Below are positions 17,241 through 26,094 of a stretch of 31,605 nt of DNA, piece by piece. A program made the translations under genes and the position numbers. Under the pieces are notes generated by a model that ran no database searches, was not told where the DNA came from, and was given only the letters and a program-made list of their open reading frames with translations. The DNA is taken from contig CAMLKX010000003.1 of NCBI GenBank assembly GCA_946480515.1, positions 1-31,605 of the forward strand. Direction: 5' to 3'. Origin of the DNA: an uncultured Sphingomonadaceae bacterium. Its GTDB lineage: Bacteria; Pseudomonadota; Alphaproteobacteria; Sphingomonadales; Sphingomonadaceae. How positions within the stretch are numbered: position 1 is the first letter of the stretch; each line of letters starts with the position of its first letter.

Positions 17241-17980
17241 CAGGCGATGCTGGCAGCGTAGAGCGCGACGGCTGCGGCGGTGGAAACATTCAGGCTCTCG
17301 ACTGCGTCGGTGATCGGTAGCCGGGCCAGCGCGTCACAATGTTCCCGCGTGTTTGCTCTCATACCGGCACCCTCCGCGCCAAGTACGAGGGCGACACGCT
17401 GCGGTCCCAGGGCATCCTTCAGGTCGGTTGGCGCGTCCCCCGACAATCCGATCCGCCACCATCCTGCTTCGGCGATCTCCTCAAGTGCCCGCGCCAGGTT
17501 CACGACCCGCACCCACGGCACTCGCTCAAGAGCGCCCGACGCAGCCTTGGCCAAGGCGCCGCCTTCCGGTGGCGAGTGGCGGTCCTGAGTAACGATCCCG
17601 ACCGCTCCAAAGGCAGCGGCTGACCGAAGGATCGCCCCAACATTGTGCGGGTCGGTCACTTGATCGAGCACCAGAAGGACTGCCCGTTGGTCAGCATCTC
17701 CCAGCAGATCACCGAGCCACAGATCGTCCAGCGGCTCGACTTCGATCACGACGCCTTGATGGGGTGCGTCATTGGGGACCAGTCGGCCCAGGTCGGCCAC
17801 GTCCGCGAAGGTGACCGGCACTTCCTTCGGGAATTGCATGAATTCGGCGGTGTCGCGGGTCGCCCAGGCTTTCAACACTCGCCGCTGCGGGTTGTCCAAG
17901 GCAGCGGCAACGGCGTGCTTACCCCAGAAACGAGGGCGCTTGGCAGTGCCATGATGTTGGTGCGATCGCTTGCGGGCCAC
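17240..17980 (-). CDS. rlmB: 23S rRNA 2'-O-ribose methyltransferase, TrmH/RlmB family
   Basis: This is a 246-residue SPOUT methyltransferase. After a basic His-rich N-terminus, FWGKHAVAAALDNPQRRVLKAW matches the substrate-binding domain of RlmB-type enzymes. The C-terminal SPOUT knot shows LVLDQVTDPHNVGAILRSAAAFG, LVLGAEGAGMRANTREHCD and LPITDAVESLNVSTAAAVALY, the three family motifs. RlmB methylates G2251 of 23S rRNA; the exact site here is inferred from the family. The start is GTG at 17980. The gene follows phoB on the same strand after 68 bp and may be transcribed with the Pho operon or independently. Confidence 0.9.
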   Translation of the reverse strand: MARKRSHQHHGTAKRPRFWGKHAVAAALDNPQRRVLKAWATRDTAEFMQFPKEVPVTFADVADLGRLVPNDAPHQGVVIEVEPLDDLWLGDLLGDADQRAVLLVLDQVTDPHNVGAILRSAAAFGAVGIVTQDRHSPPEGGALAKAASGALERVPWVRVVNLARALEEIAEAGWWRIGLSGDAPTDLKDALGPQRVALVLGAEGAGMRANTREHCDALARLPITDAVESLNVSTAAAVALYAASIA

Positions 17981-18026
17981 CGTGCGGCTTTGTCACCGCG
18001 CGGCCGCTCAGGCAACCACGCGCACA

Positions 18027-18040
18027 CCCGCCGGAGCGGG
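18027..18040 (-). terminator. Short GC hairpin downstream of phoB (weak terminator candidate)
   Basis: CCCGC and GCGGG are separated by four bases in the 68-bp gap between phoB and rlmB. There is no T-run after it on the minus strand, so intrinsic termination would be weak at best. Confidence 0.2.
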
Positions 18041-18048
18041 AGCTCAGC

Positions 18049-18732
18049 TCATCCCTCGGAATCAAGCGCGTAACCAGCGCTCCGGACAGTGCGGATCAGA
18101 TCGGGCTCGCCAAGCGCCTGGCGGAGGCGCCGAATGTGTACGTCCACGGTGCGTAGCTCGATATCCTCGCTGTGCGGCCAGACCATCTCGAGCAGCTGCT
18201 GCCGCGAGAAGACTCGTCCTGCATTCTCAAGAAAATGGCGCAGCAGCCGATATTCGGTGGGACCGAGAGCGACGGGCTGATTGTTCCGCCGAACGCGGTG
18301 ACCCGCCAGGTCCATCTCAATGTCGGCGTAGCTCAACTGCTCGGCAGCGAGGGCAGGGCGCACCCTCCGCAGCACTGCCGAGGCTCTTGCGACCAGCTCC
18401 TTCGGGCTGAACGGCTTGGTCACATAGTCGTCGGCACCGGTTTCGAGGCCGCGAATCCGGTCGTCCTCCTCCCCGCGCGCGGTGAGCATGACAATCGGCA
18501 GGCTGGACGTAATCTGGCGGCGGCGAAGGCGGCGGCAAACCTCAATCCCGCTAATCCCCTCGATCATCCAGTCGAGCAGCACGAGGTCGGGGCGGACCTC
18601 TTCGGCGAGGATCAGCGCTTCTTCACCATCGCCGGTGCGAGTCACCGCGTATCCGGCACGATCGAAATGAAAGGCGATGAGATCGGCCAACGCACGATCG
18701 TCCTCGACCAGCAGAAGGCGCTTTGCGGTCAT
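18049..18732 (-). CDS. phoB: Phosphate regulon response regulator PhoB
   Basis: PhoB, 227 residues, is an OmpR-family regulator. The receiver has LLLVEDDRALADL, the phosphoacceptor Asp54 (DLVLLDWMIEGISG), MLTARGEEDDRIRGLETGADDYVTKPFSPKEL and the switch Lys. The winged-helix domain (about 130-227) ends ELRTVDVHIRRLRQALGEPDLIRTVRSAGYAL. It activates Pho-box promoters under phosphate limitation. Its ATG overlaps the phoU stop (ATGA), and it is the last gene of the phoR-pst-phoU-phoB run. Pho-box-like repeats upstream of pstS suggest positive feedback on its own expression. Confidence 0.95.
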   Translation of the reverse strand: MTAKRLLLVEDDRALADLIAFHFDRAGYAVTRTGDGEEALILAEEVRPDLVLLDWMIEGISGIEVCRRLRRRQITSSLPIVMLTARGEEDDRIRGLETGADDYVTKPFSPKELVARASAVLRRVRPALAAEQLSYADIEMDLAGHRVRRNNQPVALGPTEYRLLRHFLENAGRVFSRQQLLEMVWPHSEDIELRTVDVHIRRLRQALGEPDLIRTVRSAGYALDSEG

Positions 18733-19433
18733 GCCGGCAAGGGCGCCGTCGACCGCACCCGCTCAGCCATGTGGTCGCCGGTTGCCGCATAATAGACCAT
18801 CTCGGCGATGTTCGTGGCGTGATCGCCAATCCGCTCCAGATTTTTGGCAACAAACAGGAGGTGCGCCGCCTGGCTGATGTTCTGCGGATTTTCCATCATG
18901 AAGGTCAGCAGTGTGCGGAAAATGCTGTTGTAGAAATCGTCGAGCGCGGCATCGCGCTCGCATACGCGCTCCGCGGTTTCGGCATCGCGTTCGACAAAGG
19001 CGTCGAGCACGTCATGCACCATTTCCGTCGCGATGCGCGCCATTTCGGGGAGGAGAGCGAGTGGTTCGATCCCCTTGCTGTTCTCCAGGAGCGGAACGCG
19101 CTTGGCGATGTTCTTCGCGTAATCGCCGATCCGCTCGACCACTCCCGAGATCTTGAGGGCGGCGACAACGTCGCGCAGATCGCCTGCCATCGGCGCGCGC
19201 AGTGCAATCAGCTGGATGACCCGCCGCTCCGTCTCGTTTTCAAGCGCGTCGAGCTTTTTGTCTTCCTCGATCACCCGCCGGGCAGCGTCGGTATCGCGCT
19301 GAACCAGGCACCGCATCGCTTCGCCAATGGCATGCTCCGCCAATCCCCCCATCTGACTGATCAGGGCACGCAACCGGTCGAGGTCTTCGTCGAACGCCTT
19401 GATCGTGTGTCCATGAGTTTGTTGCTGCATCAT
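18729..19433 (-). CDS. phoU: Phosphate signalling complex protein PhoU
   Basis: PhoU, 234 residues, has two three-helix repeats. The metal-binding E/D-x3-D patterns are seen in ERIGDYAKNIAKRVPLLEN and ERIGDHATNIAEMVYYAATGDH. PhoU links the PstSCAB transporter to PhoR and keeps the Pho response off when phosphate is plentiful. Two ATG codons open the gene (19433 and 19430). It sits 10 bp after pstB and overlaps phoB by 4 bp. Confidence 0.96.
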   Translation of the reverse strand: MMQQQTHGHTIKAFDEDLDRLRALISQMGGLAEHAIGEAMRCLVQRDTDAARRVIEEDKKLDALENETERRVIQLIALRAPMAGDLRDVVAALKISGVVERIGDYAKNIAKRVPLLENSKGIEPLALLPEMARIATEMVHDVLDAFVERDAETAERVCERDAALDDFYNSIFRTLLTFMMENPQNISQAAHLLFVAKNLERIGDHATNIAEMVYYAATGDHMAERVRSTAPLPA

Positions 19434-19443
19434 AGCGCTCCGA

Positions 19444-20373
19444 TCAGCCGTAGCGGCCGGTGATATAGTCCTGCGTGCGTTGCTCGCGCGGATTGGTGAA
19501 GATTTCCGAAGTCTTGCCGTGCTCGATCAGCTCGCCAAGGTGGAAGAATGCGGTGCGCTGGCTGACCCGTGCGGCCTGCTGCATGTTGTGGGTGACGATC
19601 GCGATTGCGTAGCGGCCGCGCAGGTGATGGATTAGCTCTTCGATTTTCGCCGTTGCGATCGGATCGAGCGCAGAGCAAGGCTCGTCCATCAGGATCACTT
19701 CCGGATCGACCGCGATCGCCCTGGCGATGCAGAGCCGCTGCTGCTGGCCGCCCGACAGTGCAGTGCCGCTCTCCTGAAGCCGATCCTTGACCTCTTCCCA
19801 CAGGCCAGCACGCTGCAGCGACTCTTCGACGATCCGATCGAGATCAGCCTTGTTCGGCGCCAAGCCGTGGATGCGCGGCCCATAGGCTACGTTCTCGAAG
19901 ATTGACTTCGGGAAGGGGTTTGGCTTCTGGAACACCATGCCGACCCGCGCGCGGAGCTGAACCACGTCCATGTCGGAGGAATGAATGTCCTCGCCGTCGA
20001 GGTGGATATCGCCAGTGACCCGCGCCCCTTGGATAGTGTCGTTCATCCGGTTGAGCGTGCGAAGAAAGGTCGACTTGCCGCATCCCGACGGGCCGATGAA
20101 GGCGGTGACGAGATCGTCGCGGATATCAATGGAGACGTCCTTGAGAGCCTGCTTCTCCCCATAGAAGACGCTGACCTCGCGGGCGCTCATCTTCGGGGTG
20201 CGGGCTGGCTCATGCGCCGGTGCGGCGGCGGGCTGGTCCGCAACGGCCGGCGGGTCCAGCGAGGGAGCGTGATCTGTTCCGTCGGCCGGAGCGATCGTCC
20301 GGTCCGCAGTGAACTGGGTCGGAATGGCGACTGACGGGGCGGGGTTGGGGGTGAGCGGCATTTTCTCTCTCAT
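19444..20373 (-). CDS. pstB: Phosphate ABC transporter ATP-binding protein PstB with N-terminal extension
   Basis: PstB energises phosphate import. The Walker A motif is GPSGCGKST (94-102), the signature is [21 protein letters not shown], Walker B is [12 protein letters not shown] and the H-loop is [15 protein letters not shown]. The core starts at about residue 62 ([19 protein letters not shown]) and is about 248 residues, the normal size. An extra stretch of some 60 residues rich in Pro, Ala and Asp precedes it. ATG 20373 and ATG 20361 lie beside an AGAGAGAAA stretch that could be a ribosome binding site for the second. A start at 20190 would remove the extension but leave a 191-bp gap after pstA, so I favour the longer form. 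Confidence 0.93.
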   Translation of the reverse strand: MREKMPLTPNPAPSVAIPTQFTADRTIAPADGTDHAPSLDPPAVADQPAAAPAHEPARTPKMSAREVSVFYGEKQALKDVSIDIRDDLVTAFIGPSGCGKSTFLRTLNRMNDTIQGARVTGDIHLDGEDIHSSDMDVVQLRARVGMVFQKPNPFPKSIFENVAYGPRIHGLAPNKADLDRIVEESLQRAGLWEEVKDRLQESGTALSGGQQQRLCIARAIAVDPEVILMDEPCSALDPIATAKIEELIHHLRGRYAIAIVTHNMQQAARVSQRTAFFHLGELIEHGKTSEIFTNPREQRTQDYITGRYG

Positions 20374-20381
20374 GGCAATTT

Positions 20382-21635
20382 CTACCAGCGGCGCTCGAAG
20401 CGGTTGCGAAGATAAATGGCAGTGGCGTTCATTAGCAGCATGAACGCGAGGAGGATCAGGATCGCGGCGCTGGTCTTCTCAACGAACGCGCGGTCAACCT
20501 CGTCGGACCACAGGAAGATTTGTACCGGCAACACGGTCGCGGGCTCAGTGATCCCGGTCGGCGGCGCGGCGATAAATGCACGCATGCCGATCATCAGCAG
20601 CGGTGCCGTTTCGCCAAGAGCGCGGGCCATGCCGATGATCGTTCCGGTCAGGATGCCAGGCAGGGCTAGTGGCAGGACGTGATGGAAGACGACCTGCATC
20701 TTGGATGCGCCGACGCCAAGCGCCGCGTCCCGGATGGACGGCGGTACGGCCTGGATCGCATTACGGCCGGCGATCACGATGACCGGCATGGTCATCAGCG
20801 CCAGTGTCAGTCCGCCAACCAGTGGCGCAGAGCGCGGCAGATGCATGAAATTCAGGAACACCGCGAGGCCGAGCAGGCCGAAGATAATCGAAGGCACAGC
20901 GGCCAGATTATTGATCGACACCTCGATGATGTCTGTGAACCGATTGCGCGGTGCGAACTCCTCAAGATACAGCGCCGCGAGCACGCCGATGGGGAACGCA
21001 AGAGCCATCGTCACCAGGATTGTGAGAAGGCTTCCCTTCAGTGCTCCCCAAATGCCGGCGGACGCCGGATCAGTCGCGTCGCTCGCGCCGAGGAAGCGGG
21101 TGTTGAACGCAGATCTCAGTGTGCCACGCTGCTCAAGATCGGTGACCAACTTCTCTGCTTCTGGCACCCCTTCCCGCTTCGCTGCGACATCGATCTGACT
21201 TGAGACCGGGAGCCACAAATCGGAGCGGCCGCTTAGTATCTGCGGGTTTTCTGCAAGCTGATCACGCAAGGCTTCGGCAGCGGCCGGCCCGAACAATTCC
21301 TCCGCGCCCTGCCCAAATTGCTGCTGCGCAGCCATTGAGATGGGACCCTCAAGCTCGATCCCGGCGAGCATCTGACGTGCATCTGGCCCGCTCAGCATGG
21401 CCGGGTCGATGATCAGGTCCGACCGCGGGAAATCGATTGTGAGCCGCGCCTCGGTCCGCATGAATCCGCTGGCTCCTCGCATGATCATCGAGCCGAGCAG
21501 GAACGCCAGGAACAGAACGGACAAGCCGACAGCGAGCAAGCCCAGAAGACGGAAGCGCCGCTCCGCCGCATAGCGGCGGCGAACTCGGGCGCGCGTTGAC
21601 CCGTCCGTCCAGCGGCTTGAGGTCGTGCTATTCAT
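20382..21635 (-). CDS. pstA: Phosphate ABC transporter permease PstA
   Basis: PstA, 417 residues, is a longer permease than the roughly 296-residue E. coli protein. TM1 (about 30-52) is followed by a periplasmic segment of some 150 residues (about 58-205: [33 protein letters not shown]). This matches the alphaproteobacterial PstA type carrying an N-terminal domain of unknown function (DUF3333-like, from memory). The permease core has the EAA-type loop [40 protein letters not shown]. It overlaps pstC by 8 bp and precedes pstB by 8 bp. Confidence 0.95.
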   Translation of the reverse strand: MNSTTSSRWTDGSTRARVRRRYAAERRFRLLGLLAVGLSVLFLAFLLGSMIMRGASGFMRTEARLTIDFPRSDLIIDPAMLSGPDARQMLAGIELEGPISMAAQQQFGQGAEELFGPAAAEALRDQLAENPQILSGRSDLWLPVSSQIDVAAKREGVPEAEKLVTDLEQRGTLRSAFNTRFLGASDATDPASAGIWGALKGSLLTILVTMALAFPIGVLAALYLEEFAPRNRFTDIIEVSINNLAAVPSIIFGLLGLAVFLNFMHLPRSAPLVGGLTLALMTMPVIVIAGRNAIQAVPPSIRDAALGVGASKMQVVFHHVLPLALPGILTGTIIGMARALGETAPLLMIGMRAFIAAPPTGITEPATVLPVQIFLWSDEVDRAFVEKTSAAILILLAFMLLMNATAIYLRNRFERRW

Positions 21636-23019
21636 AAGCCTCGCGGTAACGCCTGACCACGGTCAGCGCGATGAGATTGAGGATTAGGGTGATGACAAAG
21701 AGCACAAGACCAAGGGCGAAGGCCGCGAGGGTTTTGGCACTGTCGAATTCCTGATCGCCGGTCAGTAGCTGCACGATCTGGGTCGTGACAGTGGTGACGC
21801 TGGCGAAGGGGTTGGCAGTCAAGTTGGCGGCAAGCCCCGCAGCCATGACGACGATCATCGTTTCACCGATTGCGCGGCTCACGGCGAGCAAGATGCCGCC
21901 GACAACCCCTGGGAGCGCAGCAGGCAGCAGCACCTTGCGGATCGTCTCGGAGGTGGTGGCGCCGAGCGCCAGGCTGCCGTCACGCATCGCTTGAGGCACC
22001 GCAGCAATCGAATCGTCTGCCATGGAGCTGACGAAGGGGATGATCATCACGCCCATCACCAGTCCGGCGGCAAGGGCGCTTTCGCTGCTGGCCGAACTGA
22101 TGCCGATTGCAAGGCCAAGGTCACGCACCGCGGGGGCCACGGTTAGAGCCGCGAAATAGCCGTAGACCACAGTCGGGATACCAGCGAGGATCTCGAGCAG
22201 CGGCTTCATCCATGCTCGGACTGCGGCCGGCGCATACTGGGTGAGGAAGATCGCGCTCATCAGGCCAAGCGGGATGGCCACGATCATGGCGATGATCGCC
22301 CCGATGAAGATTGTGCCCCAGAACAGTGGGATCGAACCGAAAGCTCCCGACGACCCCGCCTGATCAGCGCGGAGCGCGGTCTGGGGGCTCCACTCGGTTC
22401 CGAACAGGAATTCGGTCGGTGAAATGAGCGAGAAAAAGCGCAGGCTTTCGAACAGCAGGGAAAGGACAATTCCGAGCGTCGTGAGCACCGCGATCAGCGA
22501 TGCTGCCACAAGCAGCCCCATGATCCACGACTCGACGCCGCGGCGTGCCCGAAAATCAAACCGCACGCGCCGAAGAGCCAATGCCGCTCCCGCCAGGGCC
22601 ACGAGTATGGCCACTCCGCCCCCGACCAGCGAAAAGCGCGTGTTCAAGTCGCGGTAAAGCGGGGCGATCTCGGTCGCCTCGGCATTGAAGCCAGCCTCGA
22701 TCCGGCCGGCGGCGATGTCCTTGGCTTCCGACAGGATCGATTCGCGCTGCATTTCGAAGGCGGGGAGGGCCTGACCTTGCGGCGTGCTCAGTATTGCACC
22801 GTCGACAAAGATTTGTTGCGCGGGCGCCCAGGCCGCCAGCAGCAAGAGAGCGGGTAGGGCGGTCCACAACGCCGCATAGGCGCCATGATAGGCGGGCAGG
22901 GAATTGAGACGCGATCCGCCCGTTGAACGCGTCTGCAGCTCGGCCGCCCGAGCGCGCGCGAGCCACCATGCGGCAGCCGCGAGCACAAGGATCAGCGCGA
23001 CGGCTGGAAAGAGGGTCAT
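21628..23019 (-). CDS. pstC: Phosphate ABC transporter permease PstC
   Basis: PstC, 463 residues, forms the membrane channel with PstA. It is about 140 residues longer than E. coli PstC. Two early hydrophobic segments (about 1-17 and 50-68) flank and precede a soluble stretch (about 70-130) before a third (about 132-150). The typical permease core then begins near residue 170, with the EAA loop DDSIAAVPQAMRDGSLALGATTSETIRKVLLPAALPGVVGG. ILAGIPTVVYGYFAALTVAP is a standard PstC signature. It begins 18 bp after the pstS stop. Confidence 0.95.
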   Translation of the reverse strand: MTLFPAVALILVLAAAAWWLARARAAELQTRSTGGSRLNSLPAYHGAYAALWTALPALLLLAAWAPAQQIFVDGAILSTPQGQALPAFEMQRESILSEAKDIAAGRIEAGFNAEATEIAPLYRDLNTRFSLVGGGVAILVALAGAALALRRVRFDFRARRGVESWIMGLLVAASLIAVLTTLGIVLSLLFESLRFFSLISPTEFLFGTEWSPQTALRADQAGSSGAFGSIPLFWGTIFIGAIIAMIVAIPLGLMSAIFLTQYAPAAVRAWMKPLLEILAGIPTVVYGYFAALTVAPAVRDLGLAIGISSASSESALAAGLVMGVMIIPFVSSMADDSIAAVPQAMRDGSLALGATTSETIRKVLLPAALPGVVGGILLAVSRAIGETMIVVMAAGLAANLTANPFASVTTVTTQIVQLLTGDQEFDSAKTLAAFALGLVLFVITLILNLIALTVVRRYREAYE

Positions 23020-23037
23020 CGGTGCGGGATACCCGGC

Positions 23038-24069
23038 TTACTTGAGGCCGGAGCCGTCAAGCGGTTGAAGCGCCGTGACTTGCTGTGCGGCGGAATTGCG
23101 CTCGGCGTCCGGGAACGGCACCAGCCCGCGTTTCTCGAGCGGGCCACCTGGCGCCCACATCGTCGTGAAAGTGCTGAGAAACTCGCGGATCATTGGCTTA
23201 GCCGACAGATGCTCTCCCTTGGCATAGACGTAGAGCTTGCGGGCGCCGGGGTAGCTGAGGTTGGCGATGGTTTCCTCGGACGGCACCACTCCGTCGATCT
23301 CGACCGCGCGAACCTTGTCCGCATTCTCCTCGAGGAAGCTGTAGCCGAGAACACCCAGCGTGCCCGGATCGGCGGACACTTTCTGGACGAGCAGATTGTC
23401 GTTCTCACCGGCCTCGACGAACGCGCCGTCCTCACGGACTTTGGTGCAGAATTCCTTATGCTTGTCCTCGTCCGACTTCTTGAGGGCCTTCATCGCCGGG
23501 TCGGTTTCACATCCCTTGGTCAGGATGAGCTCGGCCAGGCTGTCGCGAGTCCCGGACGTTGGCGGCGGACCCAGCACGCGGATCTTCACTGCCGGGAGCG
23601 CGGAATTGACGTCCTGCCACGTCTGGGCGGTATTCGGCTTTCCAAACGGCGTGGCAGCAATTGCCGCGTAGATGTCGCGCACGCTGAGCTTCAGCGGTTG
23701 CGCGCTGTTCGCTTCGATCAGTGACAGTCCATCGATGCCGATCGGGACCTCAATGACCTGCTTGACCCCCGCAGCGGCGCATGAATCGAATTCGCTCTTC
23801 TTCATCTGCCGGGACGCGTTGACCATGTCTGGATGAGCGTCACCGACACCACCGCAGAACAGCTTGATGCCGGCACCTGTGCCGGTGGATTCAACGATTA
23901 CCCTGTTGCCGGGGTGGGCGCGCTGGAAGGCTTCTGCGACGGCGGTCGTGAACGGATAGACGGTAGACGAGCCAACGACTGTGATCTGGCCCCGGCTCGC
24001 GTTTCCGCCTTCGCTCCCACATGAGGTCAGGAGCGCCACCAGGGGCAAAGCCAATGCGACACGCTTCAT
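23038..24069 (-). CDS. pstS: Phosphate-binding lipoprotein PstS
   Basis: PstS, 343 residues from ATG 24069, captures phosphate in the periplasm for PstCAB. The signal peptide MKRVALALPLVALLTSC ends in a lipobox with Cys17, so it should be membrane-anchored. Phosphate-binding loops are visible as VGSSTVYPFTTAVAEAF, ESTGTGAGIKLFCGG and PPTSGTRDSLAEL. GGAGAA upstream of ATG 24069 is a good ribosome binding site, and the signal peptide begins here; an upstream in-frame start at 24120 would hide it. Three Pho-box-like repeats lie about 60-90 bp upstream. Confidence 0.96.
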   Translation of the reverse strand: MKRVALALPLVALLTSCGSEGGNASRGQITVVGSSTVYPFTTAVAEAFQRAHPGNRVIVESTGTGAGIKLFCGGVGDAHPDMVNASRQMKKSEFDSCAAAGVKQVIEVPIGIDGLSLIEANSAQPLKLSVRDIYAAIAATPFGKPNTAQTWQDVNSALPAVKIRVLGPPPTSGTRDSLAELILTKGCETDPAMKALKKSDEDKHKEFCTKVREDGAFVEAGENDNLLVQKVSADPGTLGVLGYSFLEENADKVRAVEIDGVVPSEETIANLSYPGARKLYVYAKGEHLSAKPMIREFLSTFTTMWAPGGPLEKRGLVPFPDAERNSAAQQVTALQPLDGSGLK

Positions 24070-24129
24070 CGTTGAGTTCTCCGGACCGATACCTTGAGCC
24101 GCGCCTCTAGACCGGCTCACACGTCGTCA

Positions 24130-24158
24130 TTGTGACGAGCATGTTACAGATTTGTGAC
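24130..24158 (-). promoter_or_regulatory. Pho box: three PhoB-type repeats upstream of pstS
   Basis: On the minus strand three 7-bp repeats follow each other at 11-bp intervals: GTCACAA, GTAACAT, GTCACAA, separated by 4 bp each. This is the spacing of PhoB half-sites (7 bp plus a 4-bp AT-rich spacer). The block begins directly after the phoR stop codon and ends about 60 bp before the pstS ATG. It implies a phosphate-controlled promoter for pstSCAB-phoU-phoB that does not include phoR. Confidence 0.75.
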
Positions 24159-25175
24159 TCAGGAGGCTGATCGGGTCACCGGCAATCGGACCCGCACTTC
24201 TGTCCCCTCTCCTTGATGACTGCGGATATCCAGCGTCCCGCGATGACGCTCGACGATATGTTTGACGATTGCCAAGCCTAGTCCGGTACCTCCGGAGTTG
24301 CGACTTCGCGCGGCATCGACCCGGTAGAATCGCTCGGTGATGCGGGGCAGGTGCTCCTGGGGAATCCCTTCGCCATTGTCGGCGACAAACAGAATGACCC
24401 CGTCTCGCTCGCTCTTTGCGCCCATGCGTATCGCGGGCATGGCGGCGCCGCAGCCATAGCGCAGAGCATTGCCGGCGAGATTGTCCATCATCTGCAGCAA
24501 CTGCCCGAAGTCGCCGAGCAGCGGCGGCGGATCATCATCGATCTCTACGTTGAGAATGCATCCGCGCCCTTCCGCAGCCAAGCGGATATGCTCCGCTGCG
24601 AGGCTCACGATTTCGGTGGCACTGACCATTTCCTGAGGAGGCACGAAGCGGTCGGCCTCGATCCTCGACAAGCTCAGCAGATCCTCGACGATACGGAGCA
24701 TTCGCCGGCTTTCGTTATGGATGAGTCCGCCGAAGCGGCGCCGCATGTCGGGATCGATTTCGGTCTCATCGGCCAGCGTTTCGGCATAGCCGCTGATCGA
24801 GGCTAGCGGAGTCCGGAGTTCGTGGCTGGCGTTGGCGACGAAGTCGACCCGCATCCGCTCCGCAGCCCGTGCCGTTGACCGGTCCACCAAGCGCACTAGA
24901 ATGCATCCATCGGCGACATGGTGGACGTTCAATTCCCAGGGTCGATCCGGCGCCCCGATCCCCACCACCTCGACCTTGGCATTCTCGCCTGACCGGATCG
25001 CGTCCAGCGCCGCCGGGTGGCGAATGGCAAGCCGTACGTCTTTATCCTTTATTCGCGAACCAAGGATTGTCTCGGCCGCTTGGTTGGCGAACAGAATTCG
25101 CCCGGAACGGATCAGGACTGCCGGCTCGTCAAGCGTATTTAGAAGTAGGCTGGCGTCAGGGAGCGAATTGGCCAT
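24159..25175 (-). CDS. phoR: Phosphate regulon sensor histidine kinase PhoR, without membrane segment
   Basis: PhoR, 338 residues, has a PAS-like domain (about 8-95), then a HisKA with H-box His118 in VDFVANASHELRTPLASISG, and an ATPase domain. The N box is MMDNLAGNALRYG, G1 is VADNGEGIPQEHL, the F box is RITERFYRVD and G2 is SGGTGLGLAIVKHIVE. No hydrophobic transmembrane stretch is visible; E. coli PhoR has an N-terminal membrane region. The kinase should thus be soluble or recruited through PhoU/PstB contacts. It lies directly upstream of the Pho box and may be cotranscribed with the small membrane protein gene before it. Confidence 0.92.
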   Translation of the reverse strand: MANSLPDASLLLNTLDEPAVLIRSGRILFANQAAETILGSRIKDKDVRLAIRHPAALDAIRSGENAKVEVVGIGAPDRPWELNVHHVADGCILVRLVDRSTARAAERMRVDFVANASHELRTPLASISGYAETLADETEIDPDMRRRFGGLIHNESRRMLRIVEDLLSLSRIEADRFVPPQEMVSATEIVSLAAEHIRLAAEGRGCILNVEIDDDPPPLLGDFGQLLQMMDNLAGNALRYGCGAAMPAIRMGAKSERDGVILFVADNGEGIPQEHLPRITERFYRVDAARSRNSGGTGLGLAIVKHIVERHRGTLDIRSHQGEGTEVRVRLPVTRSAS

Positions 25176-25211
25176 CGCCGCGCCCTTAGCCCGCTCGGCG
25201 GCCTGTGCAAA

Positions 25212-25631
25212 TCAAACAAGTGACGGTCGCCCGCGCCGGTTACCCCGGAACACGCCGATCCCGATGATCAACAGGATCGGATAGCTCCAGAAGGCCATCG
25301 CCGCGGCATAGGCGATCGGAACCAGCCCGGGTTCGGTCAGCTTGAGGAGATGACCAATGGCGCTGGTGAGCTGGAGGCCAGCCACCCACAATGGCCAGAA
25401 TCTGTCCGTTCGCAGGGCAATGACCGTGAACGCGGCCAAGGTCGCGAAATCCACGCCCGCAACCCAGGTCTCAACGCCCTCGAACCGCTGGGAAACGGGA
25501 GAAAGCGAAAGGAGCGTGGCGATGGATGCGGCAATGCACACCAGGGTGGCATGACGTTCGTCCGACCCGCCTCGAGCCGCCGCATAAAAGGAAATCAGGG
25601 CCAGCAGCCCGAAATAGATAAGGACATTCAT
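25212..25631 (-). CDS. Small multi-pass membrane protein of unknown function
   Basis: I do not recognise a named family. From ATG 25631 the product is 139 residues with four or five hydrophobic helices (about 2-18, 28-44, 58-75, 79-95, 102-126) and a basic tail (FRGNRRGRPSLV). The frame is open further upstream, but that part lies in another frame of the neighbouring gene and is not membrane-like, so the ATG of MNVLIYFGLLALISF is preferred. It is 36 bp upstream of phoR and 49 bp downstream of the next small gene, all on one strand. It may belong with the LuxR-type cluster. Confidence 0.75.
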   Translation of the reverse strand: MNVLIYFGLLALISFYAAARGGSDERHATLVCIAASIATLLSLSPVSQRFEGVETWVAGVDFATLAAFTVIALRTDRFWPLWVAGLQLTSAIGHLLKLTEPGLVPIAYAAAMAFWSYPILLIIGIGVFRGNRRGRPSLV

Positions 25632-25680
25632 CGCGAGGGCGACCGGATCGCAGCGCGACTGCGATCCGGTCAAGCACTCA

Positions 25681-26025
25681 TCAGCCCACGACCCGCAACT
25701 GAGCGGTCTTCCGCTCGGGGCATTCGCTGACATCACCGAAGCCAACTGCCGTGCGCAGTCCTGGAATATGCTGCTGCGTCTCAACCAGCGCGACATGGCA
25801 GTTCGCCATTCCACCGCGAGCGGCCACAAGGTTGTGAAGCGCGTCAGCCATCTTCTCGAAGGCCGCATGGCTGTCCGCAACCCCGACACCGGTCACGGAC
25901 CGCGCGCGGATCATCTTCGCCTGCAACTCGGCCAGTTCGGCAAGAGCGGATTCGATGCTGTCCTCGACAGCACGGACCTGGGTGGCGACATCAAAGGCTG
26001 CATTCTCGATCATCTGTTTGCGCAT
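25681..26025 (-). CDS. Small helical protein of unknown function
   Basis: This 114-residue protein has no signal peptide or membrane segment. Residues 1-45 (DVATQVRAVEDSIESALAEL and following) and about 52-85 look like long amphipathic helices that could form a coiled coil. Two Cys residues (ANCHVAL, SECPERK) and a basic C-terminus are the only other notable points. GGAG 6 bp before the ATG at 26025 is a clear ribosome binding site and supports a real gene. It lies 69 bp after the LuxR-type gene on the same strand, so they may be cotranscribed. Function unknown. Confidence 0.75.
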   Translation of the reverse strand: MRKQMIENAAFDVATQVRAVEDSIESALAELAELQAKMIRARSVTGVGVADSHAAFEKMADALHNLVAARGGMANCHVALVETQQHIPGLRTAVGFGDVSECPERKTAQLRVVG

Positions 26026-26094
26026 GACTACTCCTTGCCGGAAACGCGCTCTCGCGGCCGGCTACTGTGCGAACGGATTTGAGAAGCTCGGTGT

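Noticed and set aside
24070..24120. PstS start at 24120
   Set aside because: It would place 17 charged residues before a normal lipoprotein signal peptide; ATG 24069 has GGAGAA upstream and is the natural start.
25632..25889. N-terminal extension of the 139-residue membrane protein to 25889
   Set aside because: It overlaps the helical small protein gene in another frame, is Arg/Ser-rich and unlike the membrane-helix start at ATG 25631.
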